Part shown: in pieces, positions 1-10,330 of the stretch | Numbering within the stretch: position 1 is the first letter of the stretch | Layout: each line of letters opens with the position of its first letter | NCBI GenBank assembly: GCA_017857245.1 | Contig: JAFMDO010000003.1 | Location: forward strand, 1 to 64,000 | Length of the DNA stretch: 64,000 nucleotides | Direction of reading: 5' to 3' | Source: Pontimonas sp. | Lineage (GTDB): Bacteria > Actinomycetota > Actinomycetes > Actinomycetales > Microbacteriaceae | The notes under the pieces: generated by a model | Databases searched by the model: none | Seen by the model: the letters and a program-made list of their open reading frames with translations, nothing else | What the model was told of the DNA's origin: nothing | Made by a program: the position numbers and the translations under genes

Positions 1-118
1 TCCCCGAAATGTGGGCAAGAACCTTGTGACCGTTGGTCAACTCCACACGGAACATTGCATTGGGAAGGGCTTCGACTACCGAGCCTTCGATTTCAATGAC
101 GCCGTCTTTGTTGGCCAT
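1..118 (-). CDS. infA: Translation initiation factor IF-1 (partial)
   Basis: IF-1 is the small OB-fold factor that occupies the 30S A site during initiation. Only the first 39 codons lie in the window; the protein begins [19 protein letters not shown] and continues with [17 protein letters not shown], which is diagnostic for IF-1. The 3' part runs off the left edge. The gene lies 131 bp downstream of adk on the same strand, the usual actinobacterial order secY-adk-(map)-infA, here without map. I saw no convincing promoter in the 131-bp gap. Confidence 0.96.
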   Translation of the reverse strand, partial: MANKDGVIEIEGSVVEALPNAMFRVELTNGHKVLAHISG

Positions 119-249
119 AGCCTCATGTCTTGTTGTAGCGAATGTGCACTGGTCATGCGTTGTGGGCAGAAAAACCGTAAAAGCCTTTTTGACACCAAAG
201 TCCTATCCTAGACCCGCTTTTCTCCAGGCACAAGTCCCAGATCACGAAG

Positions 250-843
250 TTAGGACGGGGTGATTCTCCGGGCCGTCAGCGCAGCCATAATCCGATGGGT
301 GACCTCCGTGATGTCACCAATTCCATCAATCGGCGCGACCAGGCCCCGGCTTGTAAAAATATCAATCAGAGGCGCTGTCTGCTCTTGATACACCTGAAGG
401 CGGTGGCGAACAACGCTTTCGTCATCATCGCTTCTGCCCTGATCGATGGCGCGTAAACGAAGACGCTCCACCACGACATCGGGGTCTGCGACCAGCTGGA
501 CGACGACATCCAACGCGGTGTCATGAGTGGCGAGAAAGTCGTCGAGGTGCCGAACCTGATCTGGTGTGCGGGGATAACCATCCAAGAGAAACCCACCCCC
601 ACAATCCGGGTCCGCTAAGCGGTCTGTGATCAAATCATTGGTGAGGGAGTCGGGGACATTGTCCCCGGCGTCCATAAACGCTTTGGCCTGAAGCCCCAGT
701 GGTGTTTCATTCTTGACGTTGTGGCGGAAAATATCTCCGGTCGAAATCGCTGGGATGCCAAAAGCTCTCGAGAGCTCCAACGCCTGAGTCCCCTTCCCCG
801 CGCCCGGTGGGCCAATCAAGAGAAGTCGGGTGCCGGAGGTCAC
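250..843 (-). CDS. adk: Adenylate kinase
   Basis: Catalyses ATP + AMP = 2 ADP in the cytosol. The 197-residue protein has the P-loop GPPGAGKGT at residues 11-19, the AMP-binding segment STGDIFR, and the DGYPRTPDQ stretch typical of the family. It lacks the long zinc-binding LID with paired cysteines, so it is the short-LID type usual in Actinobacteria. The GTG start overlaps the secY stop (GTGA), implying translational coupling with secY. Identity is secure. Confidence 0.97.
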   Translation of the reverse strand: MTSGTRLLLIGPPGAGKGTQALELSRAFGIPAISTGDIFRHNVKNETPLGLQAKAFMDAGDNVPDSLTNDLITDRLADPDCGGGFLLDGYPRTPDQVRHLDDFLATHDTALDVVVQLVADPDVVVERLRLRAIDQGRSDDDESVVRHRLQVYQEQTAPLIDIFTSRGLVAPIDGIGDITEVTHRIMAALTARRITPS

Positions 844-2162
844 TTGAGCAAGCCCTCATAGTGACGCTGTTGGAGCTGCGCATCGATTTGCTTCACCGTA
901 TCCAGCCCCACACCCACGATGATCAAAATACTTGCACCGCCGAAGGGGAAGTTTTGATTGGCGTTCACCGTGGCCAAGGCCACCAAAGGAATCAGCGCAA
1001 CAAGACCGAGATAGAGCGAGCCAGGGAGCGTAATTCTGGTCAACACGTAATCGAGATACTCCGCCGTGGGGCGTCCCGCTCGGATACCAGGAATGAAGCC
1101 GCCGTAGCGCTTCATATTGTCGGCCACTTCTTCGGGGTTGAAGATGATAGCCACGTAGAAGTAGGTGAAGCCAACAATCAGAAGGAAGTAGACCGCCATA
1201 TAGAGCGGGTTGTCACCGGAGGTGAGGTTGTTCTGAATCCAGACAACCCATGCCGAGGTTGTCCCATCAGCACTGGTGGTGTTGAACTGTGCCAACAAGG
1301 CAGGCAGATACAGCAGTGACGAGGCGAAGATAACGGGAATAACACCGGCCATGTTGACCTTGATGGGGATGTAGGTGTTCGTTCCGCCGTAGGTGCGGCG
1401 GCCCACCATGCGCTTGGCATATTGGACGGGCACCCGACGCTGCGACTGCTCGACAAAGACGACGAGGCCCATAATGACAATTCCCACAGCGATCACAATC
1501 ACGAAGATGGTGGAACCGTTGGACTGGGCAATAGCCCACAAGGACGAGGGGAAAACAGCAGCGATGGACACGAAGATCAATAGCGACATCCCATTGCCCA
1601 CACCGCGTTCGGTGATCATTTCGCCGAGCCACATAATGAGGCCCGTTCCAGCCGTCATGGTGATAACCATCAGGATGATGGCGTACCAGGCATCATTAGC
1701 CAAAAGTTGGTTACATGCGGGACCTCCGGAGTTACCGAACATCGCACCGCTTCGCGCCACAGTAATCAAGGTGGTCGACTGGAGAAGTGCCAACCCAATG
1801 GTGAGGTAGCGGGTGTACTGAGTGAGTTTGCTCTGGCCCGCCTGGCCTTCTTTATGGAGGGCTTCGAAGTGAGGAATCACAACGCGAAGCAGCTGGGTAA
1901 TAATTGACGCCGTGATGTAGGGCATGATTCCCAGCGCAAAAATTGACAGCTGAAGAAGTGCGCCGCCGCTGAAGAGGTTAATCAGCTCATACAGGCCAGC
2001 AGTGTTACCCGTTCCGGCAAGACACTGTTGAACGTTGCGGTAATCCACAAACGGAGCGGGGATAAATGACCCCAGACGGAAAAGACCGATGATGGCCAAC
2101 GTAAAGAGAACTTTTCGCCTCAGATCGGGAGTCTTAAAGATTCTCCCTATGGAACCGATCAC
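840..2162 (-). CDS. secY: Protein translocase subunit SecY
   Basis: Ten-helix core of the SecYEG channel in the cytoplasmic membrane. I place the start at the GTG at 2162 (440 residues, IGSIGRIFKTPDLRRKV...), because AGGAGG lies five bases upstream and family members begin just before the 'F.TPDLR' motif. A longer reading from GTG 2192 adds ten residues and would put the Shine-Dalgarno inside the gene. Its stop overlaps adk by four bases. It follows rplO after about 100 bp, in the standard spc-operon position. Confidence 0.96.
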   Translation of the reverse strand: MIGSIGRIFKTPDLRRKVLFTLAIIGLFRLGSFIPAPFVDYRNVQQCLAGTGNTAGLYELINLFSGGALLQLSIFALGIMPYITASIITQLLRVVIPHFEALHKEGQAGQSKLTQYTRYLTIGLALLQSTTLITVARSGAMFGNSGGPACNQLLANDAWYAIILMVITMTAGTGLIMWLGEMITERGVGNGMSLLIFVSIAAVFPSSLWAIAQSNGSTIFVIVIAVGIVIMGLVVFVEQSQRRVPVQYAKRMVGRRTYGGTNTYIPIKVNMAGVIPVIFASSLLYLPALLAQFNTTSADGTTSAWVVWIQNNLTSGDNPLYMAVYFLLIVGFTYFYVAIIFNPEEVADNMKRYGGFIPGIRAGRPTAEYLDYVLTRITLPGSLYLGLVALIPLVALATVNANQNFPFGGASILIIVGVGLDTVKQIDAQLQQRHYEGLLK

Positions 2163-2263
2163 ATCATCCTCCTGCACCGTGCCTACTGGCACGTGGGTTT
2201 GAGCTTACTGCCTCAGCGGACCCGGTGGAAAAGCGCTAGGCGCTGCCCCACCGGGGGAAACGC

Positions 2264-3070
2264 TTACTCCTTGACGGAACCGCCGGCTTTAGCGATTTTC
2301 TCTGCGGCTTGCTTCGACACTTTGTCGACACTCACCGTGAGAGCAACGCTGAGGTCGCCATCCGCCAATACCTTGACTTTTTCGTTCTTGCGAACAGCCC
2401 CCTTGGCCACCAAATCATCAATCGTGACGTCTCCACCCTTGGGGTAGAGCTCACTCAGGCGCCCGACGTTCACGACCTGATACTCCACGCGGAAGGGGTT
2501 CGTGAAACCACGGAGCTTCGGTGTGCGCATGACGGAGGTCAACTGGCCACCTTCGAAACCAGGACGAACCTGGTAACGGGCCTGGGTGCCCTTTGTTCCA
2601 CGACCAGCGGTCTTACCCTTGGACGCTTCACCACGACCCACGCGGGTTTTGGCTTTCTTGGCTCCAGGTGCGGGACGCAGGTGGTGGAGTTTCACCACAC
2701 CAGGTCGCACAACTTTCTCAACAGGAGCCTTTTTTGCTGCGGGCTTCTTAGCCGTCGCCGCGGCAGGAGCCTTCTTTTCTGCAGCGGCAGCAGGCTTGGC
2801 GGCCGCTGTCTTTGCAGCAGGTGCCTTAGCAGCAGGTGCTTTGGCGACAGGCGCTTTAGCGGCAGGTGCCTTAGCAGCAGCTGGCTTCTTCGCAGCCGGT
2901 GCTTTCGCCGCGGGTGCTTTGGCAGCAGCCTTGGCAGCAGGCGCCTTTGTTGCAGGAGCTTTCGCAGCGCCAGCAACTGGCTTCTTCGCAGCCGGTGCTT
3001 GTGCTGCCGCAGGCTTTGCGGCGGGCTTCTTTGCAGCGGGCTTAGCCGCTGGCTTCTTCTCTTCGGCCAT
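2264..3070 (-). CDS. rplO: 50S ribosomal protein L15 with long Ala/Lys/Pro-rich N-terminal arm
   Basis: The C-terminal 150 residues (from about residue 119, [17 protein letters not shown], then [17 protein letters not shown]) are a normal bacterial uL15, which binds 23S rRNA. The first 118 residues are almost only A, K, P with some V, T and E, in units such as AAKAPAAK, resembling histone H1-like tails. Usual L15 length is near 147, so this protein (268 residues) is nearly double. The ATG at 3070 overlaps the rpmD stop (TAATG). The arm is in frame and uninterrupted, so it appears to be real coding sequence, but proteomics would be needed to exclude a downstream start; no ATG occurs near residue 119. 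Confidence 0.95.
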   Translation of the reverse strand: MAEEKKPAAKPAAKKPAAKPAAAQAPAAKKPVAGAAKAPATKAPAAKAAAKAPAAKAPAAKKPAAAKAPAAKAPVAKAPAAKAPAAKTAAAKPAAAAEKKAPAAATAKKPAAKKAPVEKVVRPGVVKLHHLRPAPGAKKAKTRVGRGEASKGKTAGRGTKGTQARYQVRPGFEGGQLTSVMRTPKLRGFTNPFRVEYQVVNVGRLSELYPKGGDVTIDDLVAKGAVRKNEKVKVLADGDLSVALTVSVDKVSKQAAEKIAKAGGSVKE

Positions 3071-3255
3071 TAGTCAATCTCCTCGACCTTCACCAGGTGT
3101 GCGACGGTGCGCACATACCCGCGGTTGGCGGACGTGTCTTCACGGACGACGGAATCGCCGATCCTTCTCAATCCCAAGCTTCGAAGAGTGTCCCGCATGT
3201 TCTGCTTTTCACTGATCTTCGACTTGATCTGGGTGATTTTGAGTTGCTTAGCCAT
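3070..3255 (-). CDS. rpmD: 50S ribosomal protein L30
   Basis: Small uL30 protein (61 residues, [18 protein letters not shown]..., ending [11 protein letters not shown]). A much longer reading in the same frame overlaps rpsE and is not real; the ATG at 3255 overlaps the rpsE stop as TAATG, and the stop overlaps the rplO start the same way. Sits in the standard rpsE-rpmD-rplO order. Confidence 0.96.
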   Translation of the reverse strand: MAKQLKITQIKSKISEKQNMRDTLRSLGLRRIGDSVVREDTSANRGYVRTVAHLVKVEEID

Positions 3256-3938
3256 TACGCACCAGCCTTCACTGCTGCCGCTGCGTCTGCCTCGGCACGA
3301 ACCAAATGGGCAGGGGCAACATCTTCGAATTCCGCACCCCGGCGGGCTGCAACGGCGCGAGGCTCTTCGAGCATCTTGAGTGCCGCCACAGTGGCGTGGA
3401 CAATGTTGAGGGTGTTGGAAGAACCCAACGACTTGCTCAGCACGTCGTGAATCCCAGCACACTCAAGGACGGCGCGAACCGGTCCTCCAGCGATAACTCC
3501 AGTACCGGGGGTAGCGGGCCTCAACAACACGACACCGGCAGCCGCTTCACCTTGAACAGGGTGCGGGATGGTCTGGGCCACGCGAGGGACCTTGAAAAAG
3601 TTCTTCTTCGCGTCCTCGACACCCTTAGAGATGGCGGTGGGAACTTCGCGGGCTTTGCCGTAGCCAACCCCGACCATTCCGTTTCCATCCCCAACAACCA
3701 CCAGAGCGGTAAAGCTGAAACGACGTCCACCCTTGACCACTTTGGAAACACGATTGATGGTCACCACGCGCTCGAGGAACTGGCTCTTCTCCGTGTCCCT
3801 AGCTCCGCGGTCCCTGGCTCCGGGTGCACGTTCACGGCTACCACGACGGGCCTCGCGAGGCTCTTTGGTGATGTCCGTCTCGGGCGCCGTGGTTGCAGGA
3901 GCTTCGCTCACAGCAGCATCCTTCACTTCTTCGCTCAC
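3255..3938 (-). CDS. rpsE: 30S ribosomal protein S5
   Basis: uS5, involved in decoding accuracy. The double-stranded-RNA-binding N domain starts near residue 54 ([20 protein letters not shown]). Before it lies a charged, Ala/Arg-rich extension of about 50 residues, common in actinobacterial S5. The ATG overlaps the rplR stop by four bases (ATGA). Length 227 residues, on the long side because of the N-terminal extension and an Ala-rich tail. Confidence 0.97.
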   Translation of the reverse strand: MSEEVKDAAVSEAPATTAPETDITKEPREARRGSRERAPGARDRGARDTEKSQFLERVVTINRVSKVVKGGRRFSFTALVVVGDGNGMVGVGYGKAREVPTAISKGVEDAKKNFFKVPRVAQTIPHPVQGEAAAGVVLLRPATPGTGVIAGGPVRAVLECAGIHDVLSKSLGSSNTLNIVHATVAALKMLEEPRAVAARRGAEFEDVAPAHLVRAEADAAAAVKAGA

Positions 3939-4303
3939 AGTTCCAATCCACTCTCTCTGGCGCTGTCAGCGACAGCTGCTACTCGTCCGGCGTATCGGTT
4001 TCCACCGCGGTCAAAAACCACGGAGCCAACGCCAGCCTTCTTTGCGCGCTCGGCGATCAGCTTGCCAATCGACTTGGCTTTTTCGGTCTTGTCGGCCTTG
4101 GATGACCTGAAATCAGGCTCCATGGTCGAAGCGGAGGCCACGGTGTGTCCGATGGCGTCGTCCACAACCTGGACAAAGAGGTGACGTGCGGAACGCGTCA
4201 CGACCAAGCGAGGCTTTGTCGCCGTGCCAACAATTTTCTTCCGAAGCCTGGTGTGGCGACGATCTCTGGCCGCAGAACGGCTCTTTCCTCTAACGAAAGC
4301 CAT
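3935..4303 (-). CDS. rplR: 50S ribosomal protein L18
   Basis: uL18, which anchors 5S rRNA to the large subunit. The 122-residue protein ends with the typical [22 protein letters not shown] stretch (split: VFDRGG then YAGRVAA). It is translationally coupled to rpsE through a four-base overlap and follows rplF after two bases. Confidence 0.97.
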   Translation of the reverse strand: MAFVRGKSRSAARDRRHTRLRKKIVGTATKPRLVVTRSARHLFVQVVDDAIGHTVASASTMEPDFRSSKADKTEKAKSIGKLIAERAKKAGVGSVVFDRGGNRYAGRVAAVADSARESGLEL

Positions 4304-4305
4304 CT

Positions 4306-4842
4306 CTACTTACCAGCCTTTCCAGCCTTGCGACGAACGTGCTCACCCTCGTAGCGCACACCCTTGCCTTTATAAGGCTCTGGCTTACGCAACTTGCGGA
4401 TGTTTGCAGCAACTTCACCGACAGCTTGCTTGTCAATGCCGCTCACAGTGATCTTGTCATTGCCCTCGATCGTGAAGGTGATTCCTGCGGGAGGATCTAC
4501 CGAGACAGGGTGAGAAAAACCAAGCTGCAGTTCAACGCCCTGGCCCTTCGCCGCGATACGGTAACCCGTTCCGACAATCTCAAGTGACTTCTTATAACCC
4601 TCAGTCACACCAATGATCTGGTTGTTGATGAGGGTCCTGGTCAATCCGTGCAACGACCGCGATTCGCGCTCGTCATCGGGGCGGGTGACAAGAACCTGGT
4701 TTTCCGCCATGGTGGCGACGATGGGCTCCTTGACGCGCAAGGAAAGCTCCCCTTTGGGGCCTTTCACTGCAACATCTTGTCCCTGGATACTGACGGTGAC
4801 GCCAGTTGGGATCTCAATGGGCATGCGACCAATACGTGACAT
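4306..4842 (-). CDS. rplF: 50S ribosomal protein L6
   Basis: uL6, near the sarcin-ricin loop. The start is set at ATG 4842 ([15 protein letters not shown]), the conserved family N-terminus, giving 178 residues; a GTG four codons upstream would overlap the rpsH stop and has no support. The C-terminal signature [14 protein letters not shown] is present. Five bases separate it from the rpsH stop. Confidence 0.97.
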   Translation of the reverse strand: MSRIGRMPIEIPTGVTVSIQGQDVAVKGPKGELSLRVKEPIVATMAENQVLVTRPDDERESRSLHGLTRTLINNQIIGVTEGYKKSLEIVGTGYRIAAKGQGVELQLGFSHPVSVDPPAGITFTIEGNDKITVSGIDKQAVGEVAANIRKLRKPEPYKGKGVRYEGEHVRRKAGKAGK

Positions 4843-4847
4843 CAGAG

Positions 4848-5246
4848 TTACCACACGTAGGCGAGGACTTCCCCACCCACGCCTTTCTTGGTCGCCTGAC
4901 GGTCGGTCAAAAGCCCCGAGGATGTGGACAGAATTGCTACGCCCAATCCGCCGTGAACTTTCGGAATCTCAGAAGACTTTGCATAGACACGAAGGCCAGG
5001 CTTCGACACGCGCTTAATGCCCACGATGGAGCGTTCGCGGTTGGGCCCATATTTCAGATCCAACGTCAGTGTCTTGCCCACGCGGGCTTCTTCCAACTTC
5101 CAGCTGGCGATGTAACCCTGAGCTTTGAGAATCTCAGCGATGTTTATCTTCAGTTTGGAATTTGGCATCGACACTGTGTCGTGGTGCGCCTGATTCGCAT
5201 TGCGCAGTCTGGTCAGCATGTCTGCGACCGGATCTGTCATTGTCAT
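4848..5246 (-). CDS. rpsH: 30S ribosomal protein S8
   Basis: uS8, a primary 16S rRNA binder and, in other bacteria, autoregulator of the spc operon. 132 residues beginning [20 protein letters not shown] and ending GGEVLAYVW, both diagnostic. The rpsN gene that lies between rplE and rpsH in many bacteria is absent from the 67-bp gap here. Confidence 0.97.
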   Translation of the reverse strand: MTMTDPVADMLTRLRNANQAHHDTVSMPNSKLKINIAEILKAQGYIASWKLEEARVGKTLTLDLKYGPNRERSIVGIKRVSKPGLRVYAKSSEIPKVHGGLGVAILSTSSGLLTDRQATKKGVGGEVLAYVW

Positions 5247-5313
5247 GGTGTTTCTCTTTTCTCAAACTGGTTTCGACTCGGGGACACCCTTGCCGACCTA
5301 GTTAGTTAGGGGC

Positions 5314-5907
5314 TTAGGAGCCCTCGGTTGGAGTCTTGCTCGCGAAGGGGAAACCTAGCGAGCGCAACAGGGCTCGACCTTCATCGTCAGTCTTTGCGGT
5401 GGTGACAATGGTGATGTCGAAGCCGCGAACGCGATCAATGTTGTCCTGGTTGATTTCGTGGAACACCGACTGCTCAGTGATACCAAAGGTGTAGTTACCG
5501 TTTCCATCGAACTGACGGTCGCTCATCCCGCGGAAGTCGCGGATACGAGGCAGTGCCAGGTTGATCAGACGGTCCAGGAACTCCCATGCGCGGTTACCGC
5601 GCATGGTGACGTGGGCCCCAATGGGCATCCCTTCACGCAGCTTGAACTGTGCGATAGAGACCTTGGCGTTGGTGACGACGGGCTTCTGACCGGTAATCGC
5701 GGTCAGATCCTTGATAGCGCCCTCAATGACCTTGGAGTCACGTGCTGCTTCACCAACACCGGTGTTGACAACAACCTTGACGATCCCTGGCACCTGGTGA
5801 GGGTTCGTGAAACCAAACTCTTCCTTCAGCGCCGGAACGATCTCGTTGCGATAAATCGCCTTCAGGCGAGGAACACTCGAAGTGCTCGGGGCAGTAGCTG
5901 TTGCCAT
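5314..5907 (-). CDS. rplE: 50S ribosomal protein L5
   Basis: uL5, contacts 5S rRNA and P-site tRNA. 197 residues with the family motifs [11 protein letters not shown] and [13 protein letters not shown]-like ([19 protein letters not shown]) segments. The ATG overlaps the rplX stop (TAATG). It has a short N-terminal extension ([16 protein letters not shown]) as is common in Actinobacteria. Confidence 0.97.
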   Translation of the reverse strand: MATATAPSTSSVPRLKAIYRNEIVPALKEEFGFTNPHQVPGIVKVVVNTGVGEAARDSKVIEGAIKDLTAITGQKPVVTNAKVSIAQFKLREGMPIGAHVTMRGNRAWEFLDRLINLALPRIRDFRGMSDRQFDGNGNYTFGITEQSVFHEINQDNIDRVRGFDITIVTTAKTDDEGRALLRSLGFPFASKTPTEGS

Positions 5908-6266
5908 TAGAGCTCTTCTCCTGACTTCTTGGCGATGCGCACGCGCACCTGCTTCGTGACACCGCGCTTCTCAACGGTGGTGGTCTTGTAGCCCACGCGA
6001 GTGGGCTTCTTGGTCTTGGGGTCAACCAAGGCGACGTTCGAAATATGGATGGGAGCCTCCATGGTTTCCTTGCCACCAGTCTTGCCGCCGCGCTGGCTTT
6101 GGCCTACCCGAGTGTGCTTGGTCACGTAGTTCACGCCTTCGACCAGGATGCGGTTGCGCTCGGCAATCACCTCGATAACCTCGCCCTGCTTGCCTTTGTC
6201 TCCACCGCGAGCTTCGCTCGCGCCAGTGATGACCTGAACCAGGTCACCCTTCTTAATTTTTGCCAT
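5907..6266 (-). CDS. rplX: 50S ribosomal protein L24
   Basis: uL24, an assembly initiator protein of the 50S subunit. The KOW motif lies at the N-terminus ([12 protein letters not shown]...[12 protein letters not shown]). 119 residues, followed directly by rplE with a one-base overlap and preceded by rplN after two bases. Confidence 0.97.
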   Translation of the reverse strand: MAKIKKGDLVQVITGASEARGGDKGKQGEVIEVIAERNRILVEGVNYVTKHTRVGQSQRGGKTGGKETMEAPIHISNVALVDPKTKKPTRVGYKTTTVEKRGVTKQVRVRIAKKSGEEL

Positions 6267-6268
6267 GG

Positions 6269-6640
6269 TTAGATAACCTCCGGTGCCAACGAGATGATCT
6301 TCATGAAGCGCTTGTCGCGCAGTTCACGACCCACGGGCCCAAAAATACGGGTTCCGCGTGGCTCACCTTCTTTGCTCTTGATCAGGACCGCTGCGTTCTC
6401 ATCGAACTTGATGTACGAACCATCTGCACGACGGGTCTCTTTCACGGTGCGCACGATGACGGCCTTGACGACCTCACCCTTCTTGACGTTGCCGCCAGGA
6501 ATTGCGTCTTTGACGGTGGCGACAATGATGTCACCCAGGCCCGCATAGCGGCGCCCGGAGCCACCCAACACACGGATAGCCAAAAGTTCTTTGGCACCGG
6601 TGTTGTCAGCCACCTTGACTCGGGATTCTTGCTGAATCAT
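6269..6640 (-). CDS. rplN: 50S ribosomal protein L14
   Basis: uL14, at the subunit interface. 123 residues starting [18 protein letters not shown], with the signature [20 protein letters not shown] (two adjacent segments). Normal family length. Lies three bases downstream of rpsQ. Confidence 0.97.
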   Translation of the reverse strand: MIQQESRVKVADNTGAKELLAIRVLGGSGRRYAGLGDIIVATVKDAIPGGNVKKGEVVKAVIVRTVKETRRADGSYIKFDENAAVLIKSKEGEPRGTRIFGPVGRELRDKRFMKIISLAPEVI

Positions 6641-6643
6641 GGG

Positions 6644-6958
6644 TTACTTCGCCTTCTCAACGATGTTGACTAGACGCCACCGCTTGGTGGCGGAGAGTGG
6701 ACGGGTCTCGGTGATCACAACGAGGTCACCAATACCTGCGGAGTTGGTCTCATCGTGAGCCTTGACCTTGGAGGAGCGGCGCAGAACCTTGCCATACAGG
6801 GGGTGCTTCACGCGGTCTTCGACCTCAACAACAACGGTCTTATCCATCTTGTCGCTGGTGACGTATCCCCGGCGGACCTTGCGGTATCCACGGGCATCCG
6901 CGTCGCGAACATCGCGCTCAGAGGACTCGTGGCCCTTCTTCACATCGGCGGCCATCAT
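6644..6958 (-). CDS. rpsQ: 30S ribosomal protein S17
   Basis: uS17, an OB-fold 16S rRNA-binding protein. The core ([19 protein letters not shown] onward) is preceded by a 25-residue acidic/basic extension, giving 104 residues. Two ATG codons stand in tandem; the first (6958) overlaps the rpmC stop as ATGA, so it is chosen, but the second at 6955 is equally possible. Confidence 0.96.
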   Translation of the reverse strand: MMAADVKKGHESSERDVRDADARGYRKVRRGYVTSDKMDKTVVVEVEDRVKHPLYGKVLRRSSKVKAHDETNSAGIGDLVVITETRPLSATKRWRLVNIVEKAK

Positions 6959-7263
6959 GCACTCTCCTCAGTTGCTTCAGGCTCTGGAGCCTTCTCGCTC
7001 TTCTTGGTCGTCTTCTTCGCAGCCTTCTCCACGGGAGCAGGCGTAGCCCGAATCCCCAGTTCACGCTCGCGAATCACGGTGTAAATGCGGGCGATATCGC
7101 GCTTGATGGCGCGAAGTCGTCCATGGTTGTCGAGCTGCCCAGTCGCAGACTGGAAGCGCAGGTTGAAAAGCTCTTCTTTGGAGCGACGAAGTTCGTCCAA
7201 AAGACGCTCGTCTTCGAAGGTGTCCAGCTCAACGGGAGCCAATTCTTTCGATCCGATAGACAT
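6955..7263 (-). CDS. rpmC: 50S ribosomal protein L29
   Basis: uL29, near the peptide exit tunnel. The core helical hairpin ([24 protein letters not shown]) is followed by a 33-residue Lys/Ala/Pro/Glu-rich tail ([22 protein letters not shown] in two parts), making 102 residues versus about 65-80 in most bacteria. The ATG overlaps the rplP stop (TAATG). Confidence 0.96.
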   Translation of the reverse strand: MSIGSKELAPVELDTFEDERLLDELRRSKEELFNLRFQSATGQLDNHGRLRAIKRDIARIYTVIRERELGIRATPAPVEKAAKKTTKKSEKAPEPEATEESA

Positions 7264-7679
7264 TACATGCCCTCCTCACGCTTGATGATGCGAGCTTTCA
7301 GGGGAAGCTTGTGAATAGCTCTGGTGAGCGCTTCCTTTGCCAACTCTTCAGAAACACCGGCGACCTCGAAAAGAACGCGGCCTGGCTTGACGTTGGCGAT
7401 CCACCACTCGGGTGAACCCTTACCGCTACCCATGCGGGTTTCTGCAGGCTTCTTGGTCAAGGGGCGGTCAGGGTAGATGTTGATCCACACTTTTCCACCA
7501 CGCTTGATGTGACGGGTCATCGCGACACGCGCTGACTCAATCTGACGGTTGGTGACATAGGCGCTGGTGATCGCCTGAATTCCGTACTCACCAAACGACA
7601 CCGTGGTGCCGCCGGTTGCGTGCCCACCGCGCTTGGGATGGTGCTGCTTACGGAACTTTACTTTACGAGGAATCAACAT
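7263..7679 (-). CDS. rplP: 50S ribosomal protein L16
   Basis: uL16, helps organise the A-site tRNA pocket. 138 residues beginning [19 protein letters not shown], with the conserved [20 protein letters not shown] segment (ribosomal L16 signature). Normal length. Follows rpsC after two bases. Confidence 0.97.
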   Translation of the reverse strand: MLIPRKVKFRKQHHPKRGGHATGGTTVSFGEYGIQAITSAYVTNRQIESARVAMTRHIKRGGKVWINIYPDRPLTKKPAETRMGSGKGSPEWWIANVKPGRVLFEVAGVSEELAKEALTRAIHKLPLKARIIKREEGM

Positions 7680-7681
7680 TC

Positions 7682-8449
7682 TTACTCGGCTCCCCCTGCA
7701 GCAACGGGTGCTGCTTCAGTGGCTGGAGCACCAGCCGGTCCACGACGTGCTGGGCCACCGCGGTCAGGACGCTGCGAACGCTGTGATGCTTGCTCGCGCG
7801 CGAGTTCCTTGTTCGTGATGTCGCCCTTATAGATCCAGACCTTCACACCAATGCGGCCGAAGGTCGTGCGGGCCTCGTAGAAGCCGTAGTCAATGTTGGC
7901 GCGAAGCGTGTGCAGTGGCACACGACCCTCGCGATAGAACTCGGAACGGCTCATTTCAGCGCCACCGAGTCGACCAGAAACCTGGATACGAACACCCTTT
8001 GCACCAGCGCGCTGTGCGCCCTGGAGTCCCTTACGCATCGCGCGACGGAAAGCCACACGTCCTGCAAGCTGCTCGGCAATTCCCTGAGCAACCAATTGAG
8101 CTTCGCTCTCGGGGTTCTTCACCTCGAGGATGTTCAGCTGAATCTGCTTGCTGGTCATCGTTTCCAAGTCGGCACGGATGCGCTCTGCTTCGGCACCGCG
8201 GCGACCGATAACGATTCCGGGACGAGCGGAGTGGATGTCCACGCGCACGCGGTCACGGGTGCGCTCAATTTCGATACGAGCAATACCTGCACGGTCGAGC
8301 TCTTTCTTCAAGAACTCGCGAATGCGGATGTCTTCAGTCACAAAATCGGAGTAGCGCTGACCCTTCTTGGTGGAGTCAGAGAACCAACGCGACACGTGAT
8401 CGGTGGTGATCCCCAAACGGAAGCCGTAAGGATGTACTTTCTGACCCAT
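7682..8449 (-). CDS. rpsC: 30S ribosomal protein S3
   Basis: uS3, part of the mRNA entry channel. 255 residues beginning [20 protein letters not shown] domain around residues 45-105 with [16 protein letters not shown]-terminal low-complexity tail rich in Arg, Gly, Pro and Ala. The ATG overlaps the rplV stop (TAATG). Confidence 0.97.
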   Translation of the reverse strand: MGQKVHPYGFRLGITTDHVSRWFSDSTKKGQRYSDFVTEDIRIREFLKKELDRAGIARIEIERTRDRVRVDIHSARPGIVIGRRGAEAERIRADLETMTSKQIQLNILEVKNPESEAQLVAQGIAEQLAGRVAFRRAMRKGLQGAQRAGAKGVRIQVSGRLGGAEMSRSEFYREGRVPLHTLRANIDYGFYEARTTFGRIGVKVWIYKGDITNKELAREQASQRSQRPDRGGPARRGPAGAPATEAAPVAAGGAE

Positions 8450-8847
8450 TACTTGCCAGCCTTCTGTGTCGTGCGGCTCGGATTAACCGAAGCCTCGTCG
8501 GGCGTAGCCAAGACCACGGTGATGTGGCTGGTGCGCTTGAGAATGCGGAACGCCCGACCTTGAGCGCGCGGACGGAACCGTTTCATGGTGATTCCCTCGT
8601 CCACGAAGGCTCGGGCGATGAACAGGTCTTGGTCGTCCAGGAAAACGCCATTCTTGTCAGCGGTAACGCGGGCGTTAGCCATGGCGGATGCGACAAGCTT
8701 GGCCACAGGCTCACTCGCTGCCTGGGGGGCAAACTTCAACACGGCAAGAGCTTCAGCAGCCTGCTTGCCTCGAATGACGTCGACAATACGACGTGCTTTC
8801 TGCGGGGTGACGCGAATGTTGCGCACCTTGGCGATGGATTCAACCAT
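8449..8847 (-). CDS. rplV: 50S ribosomal protein L22
   Basis: uL22, lines the exit tunnel; its loop is a site of macrolide resistance in other bacteria. 132 residues with [21 protein letters not shown] near the start and [18 protein letters not shown] at the loop, both normal. No long Ala/Lys C-terminal tail of the kind found in some actinobacterial L22. Confidence 0.97.
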   Translation of the reverse strand: MVESIAKVRNIRVTPQKARRIVDVIRGKQAAEALAVLKFAPQAASEPVAKLVASAMANARVTADKNGVFLDDQDLFIARAFVDEGITMKRFRPRAQGRAFRILKRTSHITVVLATPDEASVNPSRTTQKAGK

Positions 8848-8871
8848 GTCTTTTCCTCCTCGTCACCGCGC

Positions 8872-9153
8872 TTAGCGGCGACGGCCTTTCCGGTCGTCTT
8901 TTTCGTGACCACGGAACGTGCGGGTCGGAGAAAACTCGCCGAGTTTGTGACCAACCATGGTTTCCGTGACAAAAACAGGGATGTGCTTGCGTCCATCGTG
9001 AACGGCAATGGTGTGACCAAGCATGGCGGGCACAATCATGGAGCGACGCGACCACGTCTTGATGACGTTCTTGGTACTGGCTTCGTTTTGGCGCACAACC
9101 TTTTGCATGAGGTGCTCGTCCACGAAGGGTCCCTTTTTCAGACTACGAGGCAT
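8872..9153 (-). CDS. rpsS: 30S ribosomal protein S19
   Basis: uS19, in the head of the small subunit. 93 residues starting [19 protein letters not shown] and ending [19 protein letters not shown], the family signature. Lies 14 bases downstream of rplB and 24 bases upstream of rplV. Confidence 0.97.
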   Translation of the reverse strand: MPRSLKKGPFVDEHLMQKVVRQNEASTKNVIKTWSRRSMIVPAMLGHTIAVHDGRKHIPVFVTETMVGHKLGEFSPTRTFRGHEKDDRKGRRR

Positions 9154-9167
9154 GTCTAACTCTCCTA

Positions 9168-10004
9168 CTAGCGCTTCTTGCCGACAGTGCGACGACGGAC
9201 AATTTGTTTGTTGCTGGCTTTCTTACGTGAACGGGTTCGTCCTTCAGACTGGCCCCAGGGGCTGACGGGGTGACGACCACCAGAGGTCTTACCCTCACCA
9301 CCACCGTGGGGGTGATCCACAGGGTTCATGGCAACACCACGGACAGTGGGGCGGACACCCTTCCAGCGCATACGCCCGGCTTTACCCCAGTTGATGTTTG
9401 CCTGTTCAGCATTTCCGACTTCACCGATGGTTGCGCGGCAGCGAGCGTCAACGTTGCGGATTTCACCAGAGGGCAAACGCAGCTGCGCGTTAGGGCCATC
9501 TTTAGCTACAAGACGAACAGCTGCTCCTGCGGAGCGGGCCATCTTGGCACCGCCGCCGGGACGCAGCTCAATGGCGTGAATAACCGTTCCCACGGGGATG
9601 TTGCGCAAAGGCAAGTTGTTTCCAGGCTTGATGTCGGCGCTGGGACCAGACTCGATGATGTCGCCCTGACGAAGCTTGTTGGGAGCGAGGATGTAACGCT
9701 TGGTTCCATCTACGAAGTGCAACAGGGCAATACGTGCGGTGCGGTTGGGGTCGTACTCAATGTGAGCAACCTTGGCGTTCACGCCATCTTTGTCATTACG
9801 GCGGAAATCGATGATGCGGTACTGGCGCTTATGGCCACCACCGATGTGGCGGGTGGTGATTCGACCCTGGTTGTTACGTCCACCAGTCTTAGGCAGGGGA
9901 CGAAGCAAAGACTTCTCGGGGGTGCTGCGGGTGATTTCCTGGAAATCAGCAACCGAAGAACCACGACGACCGGGGGTCGTCGGCTTGTATTTACGAATAG
10001 CCAT
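9168..10004 (-). CDS. rplB: 50S ribosomal protein L2
   Basis: uL2, needed for subunit association and peptidyl-transferase function. 278 residues; conserved C-terminal segment [21 protein letters not shown] contains the functionally important histidines. Standard place between rplW and rpsS. Confidence 0.98.
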   Translation of the reverse strand: MAIRKYKPTTPGRRGSSVADFQEITRSTPEKSLLRPLPKTGGRNNQGRITTRHIGGGHKRQYRIIDFRRNDKDGVNAKVAHIEYDPNRTARIALLHFVDGTKRYILAPNKLRQGDIIESGPSADIKPGNNLPLRNIPVGTVIHAIELRPGGGAKMARSAGAAVRLVAKDGPNAQLRLPSGEIRNVDARCRATIGEVGNAEQANINWGKAGRMRWKGVRPTVRGVAMNPVDHPHGGGEGKTSGGRHPVSPWGQSEGRTRSRKKASNKQIVRRRTVGKKR

Positions 10005-10018
10005 GTTCTACTTCCTAC

Positions 10019-10330
10019 CTAGCCGACAGCCGTGAAGATATCGATGGACCCAGAGGACAGGGTGACAATCGCACGCTTGGTGTCTTTGCGCTTTCCTGTT
10101 CCGAACTTGGTGCGACGGGTCTTGCCCGTCTTGTTGAGGGTGTTGACTCCGGAAACCTTGACCTTGAAGATCTTCTCGATAGCGAGCTTGATTTCGGTCT
10201 TGGTCGCGCGGGGGTCAACCTCAAAGGTGTACTTGCCCTGATCAATCAGGGTGTAACTCTTCTCGCTCACGACGGGGCGGAAGACGACGTCCCGGGGGTC
10301 TTTATTCCAGGCTGCTTGGTGAATCGTCAT
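10019..10330 (-). CDS. rplW: 50S ribosomal protein L23
   Basis: uL23, docking site for trigger factor and SRP at the tunnel exit. 103 residues with [11 protein letters not shown] and [20 protein letters not shown]. The ATG overlaps the rplD stop (TAATG), implying translational coupling. Confidence 0.97.
   Translation of the reverse strand: MTIHQAAWNKDPRDVVFRPVVSEKSYTLIDQGKYTFEVDPRATKTEIKLAIEKIFKVKVSGVNTLNKTGKTRRTKFGTGKRKDTKRAIVTLSSGSIDIFTAVG

Noticed and set aside
2750-3060. Possible DNA repeat or CRISPR-like array in the 5' part of rplO
   Set aside because: The periodicity follows repeated Ala-Lys-Ala-Pro codons in frame; there are no spacers of constant length.
2309-3215. Long plus-strand ORFs antisense to rplO (254 and 209 codons)
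   Set aside because: They mirror the Ala/Lys codon repeats of the L15 arm and have low-complexity Cys/Ser/Arg or Ala/Gly translations with no family resemblance.
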